A DNA stretch of 64,000 nt from CAMTUW01 sp947085035 (GTDB lineage: Bacteria; Actinomycetota; Coriobacteriia; Anaerosomatales; PHET01), in contig CAMTUW010000014.1 of NCBI GenBank assembly GCA_947085035.1, positions 1-64,000 of the forward strand. The letters run 5' to 3'. Position 1 is the stretch's first letter, and the number at the start of each line of letters is the position of its first letter. Below are positions 35,485 to 43,372 of this stretch, in pieces. The position numbers were made by a program, and so were the translations under genes. Under the pieces are notes generated by a model, which was not told where the DNA came from, ran no database searches, and saw only the letters and a list, made by a program, of their open reading frames with translations.

Positions 35485-38139
35485 ATGTCGCAGCGCACGA
35501 TCGCCGTGATCGACGGCAACAGCCTCATGCACCGCGCGTTTCACGCCCTCCCCGAGACGATGACGGCCCCTGACGGTCGCCCCACCAACGCAACGTTCGG
35601 CTTCATCTCGATGCTCGTGAAACTCATGACCGAACTCTCGCCAGACGGGGTGGTCGTCGCGTTTGACAAGGGCACGCCGTCTTTTCGCACTGAGGCCCTG
35701 TCGCAGTACAAGGTTCATCGTCCACCCACCGCTCCCACGCTCAAGGAGCAGTTCCCGATGGTCAAGGACCTTCTCGGAATCCTCGAGGTCCCTGTCGTCG
35801 AGGTGGAAGGGTGGGAGGGCGACGACGTGCTCGGCACGATGGCACTGCGTGGCGAGGAAGCCGGGATGCGCGTCCTGCTCGTCACCGGCGACCGGGACGC
35901 GTTTCAGCTGGTGACGGAGAACGTCGTGGTCGTCACCACGAGGAAGGGCATCTCCGACATCACCATCTACGGCCCCGAACAGGTCCTCGAGCGTTACGGT
36001 GTGACGCCCGCGCAGGTGCGTGACTACCTGGGCCTGAAGGGCGATACGAGCGACAACATCCCCGGAGTGCCCGGAATCGGCGAGAAGACGGCCGCGAAGC
36101 TACTGCAGCAGCACGGCACTCTCGAAGCCGTCCTTGACGCCGCGCACGCCGGGCAGATTCCCGGCAGGGTAGGGGAGAACCTGCGCGAACACGAGGATGC
36201 AGCCGTGAAGAGCCGCATCGTCGCGACGATCGCGTGTGATCTGCCGATCGAGATCGACCTTGCGGCCGTGAGCTTCGGCGACTTCGACCCGGCGGCGGTC
36301 TCTGCGGCCTTCGCGAACCTGCGCTTCACGTCGCTGCTCGAGCGCGTACTCGCGCTGTCGGCTTCAGCCGCCGCTGTCGCTTCGCCGACCGCCACCACGC
36401 GGGAGTGCGCCGCAGGCGTGTGCGTGAGCGGCGAGGACGCGGTCGCCCTCGTGCGCTCGTGGCTGTCGGCCTCCGACGGCCCGTGGCTTGGCGTGGCCCT
36501 TGGCGCGCCTGCGGCCACGCTGTTCGCGGACGAGCGCGATCTTGCCGTGGCCGGCCCGCGCGAGACCGCGCTGGTCAGTGGCGATGCAGCACTACGCTTG
36601 CTCCGCGAGCTGTTCGCCAGCGGGCGCGTGGCGGCCGGCGACGTCAAGGCGCTCCTGCAAGAGATCTGTCCGGCCGACGAGGCCATTCCTTGCGAGGCGG
36701 CGGTGCTGCTCGTCGCACCCGAGCGCCTCTTCGATACCGGTGTCGCGGCATACCTGCTCGAGTCGAACCGCTCGGTCTACGACGTGGGGGCGCTGGCGGC
36801 CGACTACCTGGGTGCACCGCTGCCTCATGCCACCGATGAGATCCCCGAGGTCGCGGTACTGGCGCGCGCGACCGCCGAGCTTGCCGCCGAACTCGAGGGA
36901 CGTCTTGAGTCCGATGGGTCGCTTGTGGTGCTGCGCGACATCGAGATGCCTCTGGTGACAGTGCTCGCTCGCATGGAGCGCGTCGGAGTAGGGCTCGACC
37001 CGGAGGTGCTCGGACGGCTGTCCGTCGAGGCGGCCCACGGAATCGATGGCCTGCGGACGCGGATTCACGAACTGGCCGGCTGCGAATTTCTGATCGACTC
37101 GCCCAAACAGCTTTCCGAAGTATTGTTCGAGAAGCTTGGACTACCCACGCAGAAGAAGACGAAGACCGGCTACTCGACTGACGCTGGCGTGCTCGCGACA
37201 CTCGCGCCGCTTCACCCGATCGCCGAGATGATCGTCGAGTACCGTGAGCTCACCAAGCTCAAATCGACCTACCTCGACGCGCTCCCGCGGATGCTTCGCG
37301 GTGACCGAAGGCTGCACACGACCTTCAACCAGACGGTCGCGGCGACCGGGCGTCTGTCGTCGAGCAACCCGAACCTCCAAAACATCCCGGTGCGTACCGA
37401 GCTGGGACGGCGCATTCGGGCGGCCTTCGTGCCTGCTCGGGCCGATCATGTGATGGTATCAGCCGACTACAGCCAGATCGAACTGCGCATCCTCGCACAT
37501 CTCTCGAAAGACGTCGGGCTCGTCGAGGCGTTCACGAGCGGTCACGATTTCCACGCCGCGACCGCCGCGCGCGTCTTCGGCGTGGATATCGACGATCTCG
37601 AACCGGGGATGCGAGTGCGCGCCAAGGCGGTGAACTTCGGCATCGTCTACGGGCAGACGGCGCATGGGTTGGCAGCCACCCTCAAGATCCCCAACGCCGA
37701 GGCGCAGCTGATGATCGATCGCTACTTCGACGCCTACCCTGACGTGCGGCGTTACCTCGACGAGGCGGTTGCTGATGCGTATCGCAACGGGTTCTCGGTC
37801 ACGATGTTCGGGCGAAAGAGGCGCATCCCGGAGCTCAAGTCATCCAACCACAACCTGCGCGGCTTCGGCGAGCGCACTGCGATGAACCACCCGATGCAAG
37901 GTGGTGCGGCCGACATCATGAAACTCGCGATGATCCGCGTCGATGATCTGCTCCGCCAGCAGGAGTTCGAAAGCCGCATGCTGTTGCAGGTGCACGACGA
38001 GCTGGTGTTCGAAGCGCCCAAGGCCGAGGTCGAGCGACTCTCCGCCATGGTGACGGAGGCGATGGCTGGCGTGGCGAAGCTACGCGTGCCGCTCGACGTC
38101 TCAGTCGCGAGCGGCGAGAACTGGGCCGCCGCGAAGTAG
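35485..38139 (+). CDS. polA: DNA polymerase I
   Basis: An 884-residue repair and Okazaki-fragment polymerase. The 5' nuclease domain (about 1-290) has IDGNSLMHRAFHALP, AFDKGTPSFRTE and GDTSDNIPGVPGIGEKTAAK. The middle domain occupies the 3'-5' exonuclease position (about 310-490), but the DxE, NxxxD and YxxxD metal-binding residues are not found, so proofreading is probably lost, as in Taq. The polymerase domain has motif A SADYSQIELRILAH, motif B RAKAVNFGIVYG and motif C LLQVHDELVFEAP. ATG 35485 follows GAAAGGCGAGAA. Single-gene unit. Confidence 0.96.
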   Translation: MSQRTIAVIDGNSLMHRAFHALPETMTAPDGRPTNATFGFISMLVKLMTELSPDGVVVAFDKGTPSFRTEALSQYKVHRPPTAPTLKEQFPMVKDLLGILEVPVVEVEGWEGDDVLGTMALRGEEAGMRVLLVTGDRDAFQLVTENVVVVTTRKGISDITIYGPEQVLERYGVTPAQVRDYLGLKGDTSDNIPGVPGIGEKTAAKLLQQHGTLEAVLDAAHAGQIPGRVGENLREHEDAAVKSRIVATIACDLPIEIDLAAVSFGDFDPAAVSAAFANLRFTSLLERVLALSASAAAVASPTATTRECAAGVCVSGEDAVALVRSWLSASDGPWLGVALGAPAATLFADERDLAVAGPRETALVSGDAALRLLRELFASGRVAAGDVKALLQEICPADEAIPCEAAVLLVAPERLFDTGVAAYLLESNRSVYDVGALAADYLGAPLPHATDEIPEVAVLARATAELAAELEGRLESDGSLVVLRDIEMPLVTVLARMERVGVGLDPEVLGRLSVEAAHGIDGLRTRIHELAGCEFLIDSPKQLSEVLFEKLGLPTQKKTKTGYSTDAGVLATLAPLHPIAEMIVEYRELTKLKSTYLDALPRMLRGDRRLHTTFNQTVAATGRLSSSNPNLQNIPVRTELGRRIRAAFVPARADHVMVSADYSQIELRILAHLSKDVGLVEAFTSGHDFHAATAARVFGVDIDDLEPGMRVRAKAVNFGIVYGQTAHGLAATLKIPNAEAQLMIDRYFDAYPDVRRYLDEAVADAYRNGFSVTMFGRKRRIPELKSSNHNLRGFGERTAMNHPMQGGAADIMKLAMIRVDDLLRQQEFESRMLLQVHDELVFEAPKAEVERLSAMVTEAMAGVAKLRVPLDVSVASGENWAAAK

Positions 38140-38244
38140 TCCTCTTCGGTGGGTGTCAGATTTCGGCCATACATCACTGCACGCGAGACCTCCATGTTCT
38201 ATGCTGTCACGCGACTTACCCCGATTTCGACCTGAAAGCGGCCC

Positions 38245-39153
38245 GTGAAACCTCCTATCATGATGGCGCCTCCGGCGTTTCGCCCGGCCCCCTGCGCGCT
38301 TCCCAAAGAGACCCGACACCGTATCCGTCTTCCTCTCACGACCCTCAGCTATGCGCGGTGCGGCGAGGGAGAGCCGCTGATCATCGTTCCCGCCACCATT
38401 TCTCGCATCGACGACTGGTTGCCCTACATCCACTTCGTGGGCCAGCGGTATCAGACCTACTTCTTCGAGCTTCCGGGTCACGGCGGGAGCACGTCGTTCG
38501 AGCAGCCCTTCTCAAGTGAGCTTGTCGCAGAGACGATCGAGCAGTTCGCCGACGCTATGGGTTTTGAGAAGGTCGCGCTGATGGGATTCTCGTTCGGCGG
38601 GGTGCTCGCGATGAAGACACTCAAACGCCTCGGTGATCGCGTCAGCAAGGTGATCCTGCTCTCGCCGTTCGTGTCGCACAGCGGCTTGAAGCACAACCCG
38701 ATCAAGCTTCACGCGGTGAAGGCGGCGGTGCGCTCCACCGGTCACCCGCTGGGGCGCGGGACGTGGCTGCGCATCATGAGGGATCCGCTCGCGGTCGACT
38801 CGTTCGTGTGGTTCGCAATGACCATGGGAAAGTACGAGACCTCCGCAGACCTGCGCTCGTTGCTGCTGGGCTTTTCCGACTCAGCGTTCGACACACTGAC
38901 GCGCCAGATGCGCGAGATCCTCTCGACGACTGCCGAGGATCTGGGCGGACCATTCTCACAGCCGTGCTTCTTCGGTATGTCGAAGAACGACCCGTTGCTC
39001 GACTACGGCACGTCCCGTCGTTTCGCGGCGCAGAACTTCTCGAACCTCACAGTGGCGGAGTGGGAGTTCGACTACCACTGTCCGCGCGAGCCGTTCACGC
39101 TTGAGCAGCTGAACCGCGAGTACCACCAGCTGCTCGACGTCTTCGGGGAATAG
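38245..39153 (+). CDS. Alpha/beta hydrolase
   Basis: A 302-residue alpha/beta-hydrolase. The oxyanion turn is followed by ELPGHGGST, the nucleophile elbow is MGFSFGG (Ser at about residue 120), the acid Asp is probably in GMSKNDPLLDYG and the His in FDYHCPREPF. Starts are GTG 38245 or ATG 38260. There is no signal peptide. No neighbour suggests a substrate; an esterase or lipase-like role is the general expectation for the fold. Confidence 0.82.
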   Translation: MKPPIMMAPPAFRPAPCALPKETRHRIRLPLTTLSYARCGEGEPLIIVPATISRIDDWLPYIHFVGQRYQTYFFELPGHGGSTSFEQPFSSELVAETIEQFADAMGFEKVALMGFSFGGVLAMKTLKRLGDRVSKVILLSPFVSHSGLKHNPIKLHAVKAAVRSTGHPLGRGTWLRIMRDPLAVDSFVWFAMTMGKYETSADLRSLLLGFSDSAFDTLTRQMREILSTTAEDLGGPFSQPCFFGMSKNDPLLDYGTSRRFAAQNFSNLTVAEWEFDYHCPREPFTLEQLNREYHQLLDVFGE

Positions 39154-39246
39154 GACACGTCCGGGTTGAAACCCGGGTATTGACAATCACTCCGCAGTGC
39201 CCGAATTTGGAATCACTGCAAGTCGCTGCGTGGAGGGGGAAACGCG

Positions 39247-39387
39247 ATGAGGGGTGTGCTGGGCTCCGTATGGGGCCGTGCCTGTTCGACGATGCTCGTC
39301 TCGGTCATGATCGCCGGTCCGCTGCTCCAGGCGGGGCCGGCGTTCGCTTCTTCCGGCGACGGACCAACGCCTCCCCCCTCGCTCTGA
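39247..39387 (+). pseudogene. Orphan signal-peptide fragment of a secreted RHS-like protein
   Basis: A 46-residue frame: a basic start, a hydrophobic core (TMLVSVMIAGPLLQA), a cleavage site after PAFA, and then SSGDGPTPPPSL and a stop. It has a TTGACA (39180-39185) upstream and a GGAGGGG site. The product has no mature domain. Its position at the head of the RHS fragment cluster suggests the N-terminus of a large secreted YD-repeat protein whose body was deleted. That link is inference. Confidence 0.5.
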
Positions 39388-39409
39388 GCGCACCACCTCA
39401 ACGACCACA

Positions 39410-39745
39410 ATGATTAGCATGGAGCTCCTTCGATATGTAATGTGGGGAGCATTCATAGGGGCGGTCTTATTGATGCTATTCTTCGCGATTGCAGAGTCGC
39501 GTGGTCTGATCTCTCTCAGGTGTCTCTGGTTGTCCCAGCTCACAATCGCACTGGTCTACATTGTCGCGCACACCACCTTTCTGTGGGGATACCTCAGCTC
39601 GGCTTGGCTTGAGGGCGTCGTATACGGAATCGGCACGTTCGCCCTCATGCTGTTGATCGCGGAAATCGCGTGGAGACTTTCAGGGCACTCGATCCTCGGC
39701 GAGTTGCTGACTGGAAAGCGAAAGAATCCGGAAGTGGACGAGTGA
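39410..39745 (+). CDS. Small membrane protein, candidate RHS immunity protein 1
   Basis: A 111-residue protein with three predicted membrane helices (about 8-26, 36-58 and 65-88) and a charged C-terminus. I do not recognise a family. It ends 35 bp before an RHS-core fragment and follows the orphan signal peptide, with no toxin tail left next to it. By position it could be the immunity gene of a lost RHS toxin tail. Codon use and base content are less GC-rich than the neighbouring housekeeping genes. Confidence 0.55.
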   Translation: MISMELLRYVMWGAFIGAVLLMLFFAIAESRGLISLRCLWLSQLTIALVYIVAHTTFLWGYLSSAWLEGVVYGIGTFALMLLIAEIAWRLSGHSILGELLTGKRKNPEVDE

Positions 39746-39779
39746 GTGCTCGTAGCCACGAGGACCTGCGCCGGAGTGA

Positions 39780-41051
39780 CGGCGGCACACCTACGACGGC
39801 GACGGCCAGCGCCAGCGCGCCGACGTCTTCGCCGCCCCCGGGCCGTGGAGCGCGACGCCCACCGACACCGTCCACACCTACGGTTGGGACGGACTGGCGC
39901 TGCGCTGGACGAGGGCCGTATCGGCCGGGGCGTCGGCCACCATCGAGTACCTCTCCTTCGGCGACGGCCGCGCGTACGCGGGGAGCTATGTCGCCACGAG
40001 GAGCGGCGTGACGACCGCCGCCGTCTTCCAGATGCTGTCCAACGACCACGGCGACATCATCGCGCTCGCAGACGCGTCAGGCGAGGTCTTCGCTCGCTAC
40101 GCCTACGGCCCCTTCGGCGAGGACTGGGGGATCGAGAAGCGGATGACCGGTTCGATCTCCGCCACGCTCGCCGCTGAGATCGCTGCCGCGAGCCCGCTGC
40201 GCTACGCCGGGTGCTGCTACGACGCGTGGAGCGGCGACTACTACCTGCAGGCCCGCTACTACGACCCGGCCACCAAGCAGTTCCTGAGCAAGGACCCCGC
40301 CGAGGCCGACGGCGAGGAGAGCGCCTACCAGTACTGTGGAGGCGACCCCATCCACCGCATCGACCCCACGGGACTGTGGGGCTGGGGAGGACTCGGCAGG
40401 GCGTTTCAGGCCGCCAAGCGCAGCGTGACGCGCACCGCGAGCAGGGCCGCCGCCGTGCTACGCTCGGTGTCGGCCCGGGTCACGAGGCGCGCGGTCACGG
40501 CGGTCCGGCACGCGAGGACCCGCGTCGCGACCACGGCGCGTGCGGCCGGCGGCTGGGCGAGCGGGCAGACGAGCCGCGCGAAGAGCCGCATCGCGGCGCT
40601 GCGGGCGGGTGCCGAGAGGCGGGCCGTGGCGGCGCGGCGTGCGCAGGCGGCGAAGCGGGCGAGTGCGGTCGCGAAGGGGAAGGCGGCGGCGAAGCGGGGC
40701 GGGAGTGCGGCGAAGAAGCGAGGTACGACAGTACGGACAGACATACTCCCGCGAGTGATGTTCGGCTGGAATGAGTCCCAATGGCGGGAGGTAACGCAGT
40801 TCACGGACACAGGACAGGAGTTGCTGATCGCTGCGGCTCTCGCCAAACCTGGCTATCAGTACATGGGTGCGGGGGCCATTGCCTGTGCGGCAGGCGGCGT
40901 CGCTCTCGTTACACTAGCAATCATCGGCACTGTCGCGGTTGCACCAGCGCTCATCACAGGAGGCATTCTGCTGGGTGGTGCGGCAGTACTTGGCTGGGGA
41001 GCGGCTCGAGTCTTCGAGATAGAGACCGGCTTCGACGTTCCGGGAGCGTGA
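39780..41051 (+). pseudogene. RHS/YD-repeat core fragment 1 with C-terminal toxin tail
   Basis: The frame opens at 39780 with no start codon (first in-frame GTG is 40008), reading HTYDGDGQRQRADVF-like RHS sequence, IEYLSFGDGRAYAG, ARYAYGPFGEDWG, YYLQARYYDPATKQFLSKDP and the conserved core end CGGDPIHRIDPTGL. After it comes a long Ala/Arg-rich basic linker and a distinct tail with MFGWNESQWREVTQFTD, followed by a Gly/Ala-rich hydrophobic stretch of about 55 residues (two possible helices) near the end. RHS cores encapsulate and release such tails as toxins. The lack of start, signal and shell means this is an orphan or decayed copy. Confidence 0.8.
40020..40683 (+). repeat. Long direct repeat, copy A (RHS core and linker)
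   Basis: 664 bp that reappear without gaps at 41417-42080 (offset 1397). I counted about a dozen single-base differences, so identity is near 98 percent. The repeat runs from AVFQMLSN to the end of the basic linker (AVAKGK), after which the two copies have unrelated tails. Confidence 0.9.
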
Positions 41052-41055
41052 TCAT

Positions 41056-41388
41056 ATGCTGATTTCATTGTGGGTTTGCTTGTGGACGATGCTGGGGCTG
41101 GGTCTCTTGTCGAGCTTCTATGCTGCGGCGCTCGCTCGGGCTACCACCGACGAGACTGTCCCTTGGGCACTCAAGGGGGTCGTGCTGAATGCACTTTTCC
41201 CCGCGGTCGCGGGCTTCTTCGTGCTTCAAGCTGACTTCTGGACTCGCTCCACCGAGGGAATACAGACCTACTTTGGCATGTCGTACTTCATCGGACTCGG
41301 GTTGGCCAATGCGGTGTTCGCTGGTGTTGGGCTTGGCATCGTAAGGCCGATAAGGAGACGCAAGGGGATGCCGGACAAGTGGAGCTAG
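41056..41388 (+). CDS. Small membrane protein, candidate immunity protein of RHS tail 1
   Basis: A 110-residue protein with three predicted helices (about 2-24, 38-58 and 75-95) and a basic C-terminal end (RPIRRRKGMPDKW). It starts 4 nt after the RHS tail-1 stop, the normal place for an immunity gene. The tail it would protect against is hydrophobic and glycine-rich, and a membrane-embedded immunity protein is what pore-forming toxins such as colicins use. No family is recognised; the function is inferred from position and topology. Confidence 0.6.
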   Translation: MLISLWVCLWTMLGLGLLSSFYAAALARATTDETVPWALKGVVLNALFPAVAGFFVLQADFWTRSTEGIQTYFGMSYFIGLGLANAVFAGVGLGIVRPIRRRKGMPDKWS

Positions 41389-41404
41389 ATCGGCGGCCGG
41401 ATGA

Positions 41405-42094
41405 CCGACCACAAGCGCCGTCTTCCAGATGCTGTCCAACGACCACGGCGACATCATCGCGCTCGCAGACGCGTCAGGCGAGGTCTTCGCCCGCTACGCC
41501 TACGGCCCCTTCGGCGAGGACTGGGGGATCGAGAAGCGGATGACCGGTTCGATCTCCGCCACGCTCGCCGCTGAGATCGCTGCCGCGAGCCCGCTGCGCT
41601 ACGCCGGGTACTGCTACGACGCGTGGAGCGGCGACTACTACCTGCAGGCCCGCTACTACGACCCGGCCACCAAGCAGTTCCTGAGCAAGGACCCCGCCGA
41701 GGCGGACGGCGAGGAGAGCGCCTACCAGTACTGTGGAGGCGACCCCATCCACCGCATCGACCCCACGGGGCTGTGGGGCTGGGGAGGACTCGGCAGGGCG
41801 TTTGAGGCCGCCAAGCGCAGCGTGACGCGCACCGCGAGCAGGGCCGCCGCCGTGGTACGCTCGGTGTCGGCCCGGGTCACGAGACGCGCGGTCACGGCGG
41901 TCCGGCACGCGAGGACCCGCGTCGCGGCCACGGCGCGTGCGGCCGGCGGCTGGGCGAGCGGGCAGGCGAGCCGCGCGAAGAGCCGCATCGCGGCACTGCG
42001 GGCGGGTGCCGAGAGGCGGGCCATGGCGGCGCGGCGTGCGCAGGCGGCGAAGCGGGCGAGTGCGGTCGCGAAGGGGAAGGGCTCCACGGCGTGA
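41405..42094 (+). pseudogene. RHS core fragment 2 (displaced copy)
   Basis: Begins in mid-gene with PTTSAVFQMLSN; the first ATG in frame is 41429. It repeats the RHS core up to DPTGL and the basic linker of fragment 1, then reads KGKGSTA and stops at TGA 42092-42094. The same frame continues after the stop with GVEEKAKRKRG, again linker-like, and runs on to 42529. So the stop probably splits a single toxin chain, either by mutation or by read error. It has no start or signal of its own. Confidence 0.8.
41417..42080 (+). repeat. Long direct repeat, copy B
   Basis: Second copy of the 664-bp repeat at 40020-40683. Differences are scattered substitutions (for example CAGACGAGC versus CAGGCGAGC near the middle of the linker) with no indels. 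It is the substrate expected for homologous exchange of toxin tails. Confidence 0.9.
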
Positions 42095-42130
42095 GGCGTT
42101 GAAGAGAAGGCGAAACGCAAGCGAGGCACG

Positions 42131-42529
42131 GTGACTGTCGGTTCCTATGCGGAGGCATCATTCGGTACGCTCGCGACTCACGTCGGATTCAGCGTGCAGT
42201 CGTTCAGTGTCGACAGACAGGGCGCCGTCGCATGGACACCGTGGATTGCGGTCGGTGCATCTACGCCCCGGGCGGGTGTGGGAGGGGTACTCACGGTGAC
42301 CTCGGCTGAGTCGGTGCGTGACCTGCAGGGGACTTCATGGAACACGGGCGGCGAGAGGCTGATCGGACCGGTGAATGTGGGCCCGCAGAGCGTGGTGCCG
42401 TGGACTGGGGACTACGTAGGAGTTCAGATTGCGGGCAGTGGTGGGATCAGTCCTCCGGCCGGCCTCAAGCATGAGGCGGTCCACACGTGGAGCGTCGTGC
42501 TCTTTGACCCAGCGTGGTTCCGGCGCTGA
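42131..42529 (+). CDS. C-terminal tail of RHS fragment 2 (candidate toxin domain)
   Basis: 132 residues in the same frame as RHS fragment 2, after its TGA; GTG 42131 could re-initiate. The sequence is Gly/Ser/Val-rich with alternating hydrophobic residues (SVQSFSVDRQGAVAWTPWIA, GVQIAGSGGISPP), which suggests a beta-rich domain. No catalytic motif or family is recognised. It is followed 20 nt later by another membrane protein gene, so toxin-tail/immunity order is repeated here. Confidence 0.5.
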   Translation: MTVGSYAEASFGTLATHVGFSVQSFSVDRQGAVAWTPWIAVGASTPRAGVGGVLTVTSAESVRDLQGTSWNTGGERLIGPVNVGPQSVVPWTGDYVGVQIAGSGGISPPAGLKHEAVHTWSVVLFDPAWFRR

Positions 42530-42549
42530 AACGCGGCTAGGAGACGAAC

Positions 42550-43038
42550 ATGGAACGTGTGACGGAGCAGCGAGTGCGCAACGGATACCGACTCTTGCTC
42601 TTTTCTCGAGTGGTGGGGGTCCTAGCTCCGCTACCAGGATGGTTGTTGATCTATCGCGAGATCGGGTGGTGGTGGCCTGCCGTTCTCGCCTGGGCTGTCT
42701 TCACTGCCTACGTCTGGTGGCTCACACTCATGGCCTTACCCGCTCGCTACATCGACTTCGATGAAGCTGATGGGATCATGACGCTGGGCGCACCGTTTCG
42801 TGCGGTGCCCATTCGGCTTGCGTTGTCCGATGTCGGACTGCTCTACATCCACCCTCAGGGTGTCGAGGGGGTTACCCGAGCCGGCCTCAAACTCAAAAGC
42901 CGGAAGGGATTGATGCACGGCTACGACGTCTACGTTCCGGATGCGGTGGTGGAGAACCTGGAATCCGTTCTCCCCACGATCGCGCCCCTGAGGAAGTGGC
43001 GTGACATGCCGGGGCAGTGGTTCTCGGGACCACGATGA
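42550..43038 (+). CDS. Membrane protein with PH-like domain, candidate immunity protein 3
   Basis: A 162-residue protein with two helices (about 21-38 and 41-60, the latter very Trp-rich: WWWPAVLAWAVFTAYVWWL) and a soluble C-terminal part (RYIDFDEADGIMTLG, LALSDVGLLYIHP) resembling a small bacterial PH-type domain. The family was not identified. By position it would be the immunity partner of the RHS tail at 42131. Also the last gene of the RHS island before rpsA. Confidence 0.55.
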   Translation: MERVTEQRVRNGYRLLLFSRVVGVLAPLPGWLLIYREIGWWWPAVLAWAVFTAYVWWLTLMALPARYIDFDEADGIMTLGAPFRAVPIRLALSDVGLLYIHPQGVEGVTRAGLKLKSRKGLMHGYDVYVPDAVVENLESVLPTIAPLRKWRDMPGQWFSGPR

Positions 43039-43187
43039 CACGAGGCCTCCTAGACACGGGGAGGACTGGGACGAGCGTTCTCGGTCAAGAAGAGGTGACC
43101 TCTTCTCCGATCTACAAGGGTTGGGGCGGCTCGTTATGCCGACTACGCCTCCGAGGGTTTCCGAGGACACGCCCGGAGGCGTGTGAG

Positions 43188-43217
43188 TTGGCGTTCTTGG
43201 CACCGCCAGCGTATACT
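43188..43217 (+). promoter_or_regulatory. rpsA promoter
   Basis: TTGGCG (43188-43193) and TATACT (43212-43217) with 18-nt spacing, about 155 nt before the rpsA start. It is the only good sigma-70 match in the 334-bp gap. Confidence 0.6.
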
Positions 43218-43224
43218 CTCTCGA

Positions 43225-43372
43225 CGGTGCGTCAGAATCCGCTGACGCCTGAGATGTAATGGCCCCGAGGACATGTAGACCACCTGTAGGCGACGGACTA
43301 CTTCGTAGGCGACGACTCTGTAGGCGACGGACATGAACGCTGGGGCCCCGAGTTTGGAAGGGGTCCACCCTG
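43225..43372 (+). other. rpsA 5' untranslated leader with three short repeats
   Basis: Leader of about 150 nt. GTAGGCGACG occurs at 43286, 43305 and 43320, and GGCCCCGAG-type segments occur at its start (43261) and just before the start codon region (43344). S1 protein represses its own mRNA in other bacteria, so the repeats may be part of such control; this is only a suggestion. Confidence 0.5.

Noticed and set aside
43286..43329. CRISPR array in the rpsA leader
   Set aside because: Only three 10-base repeats with 5-9 nt gaps and no cas genes.
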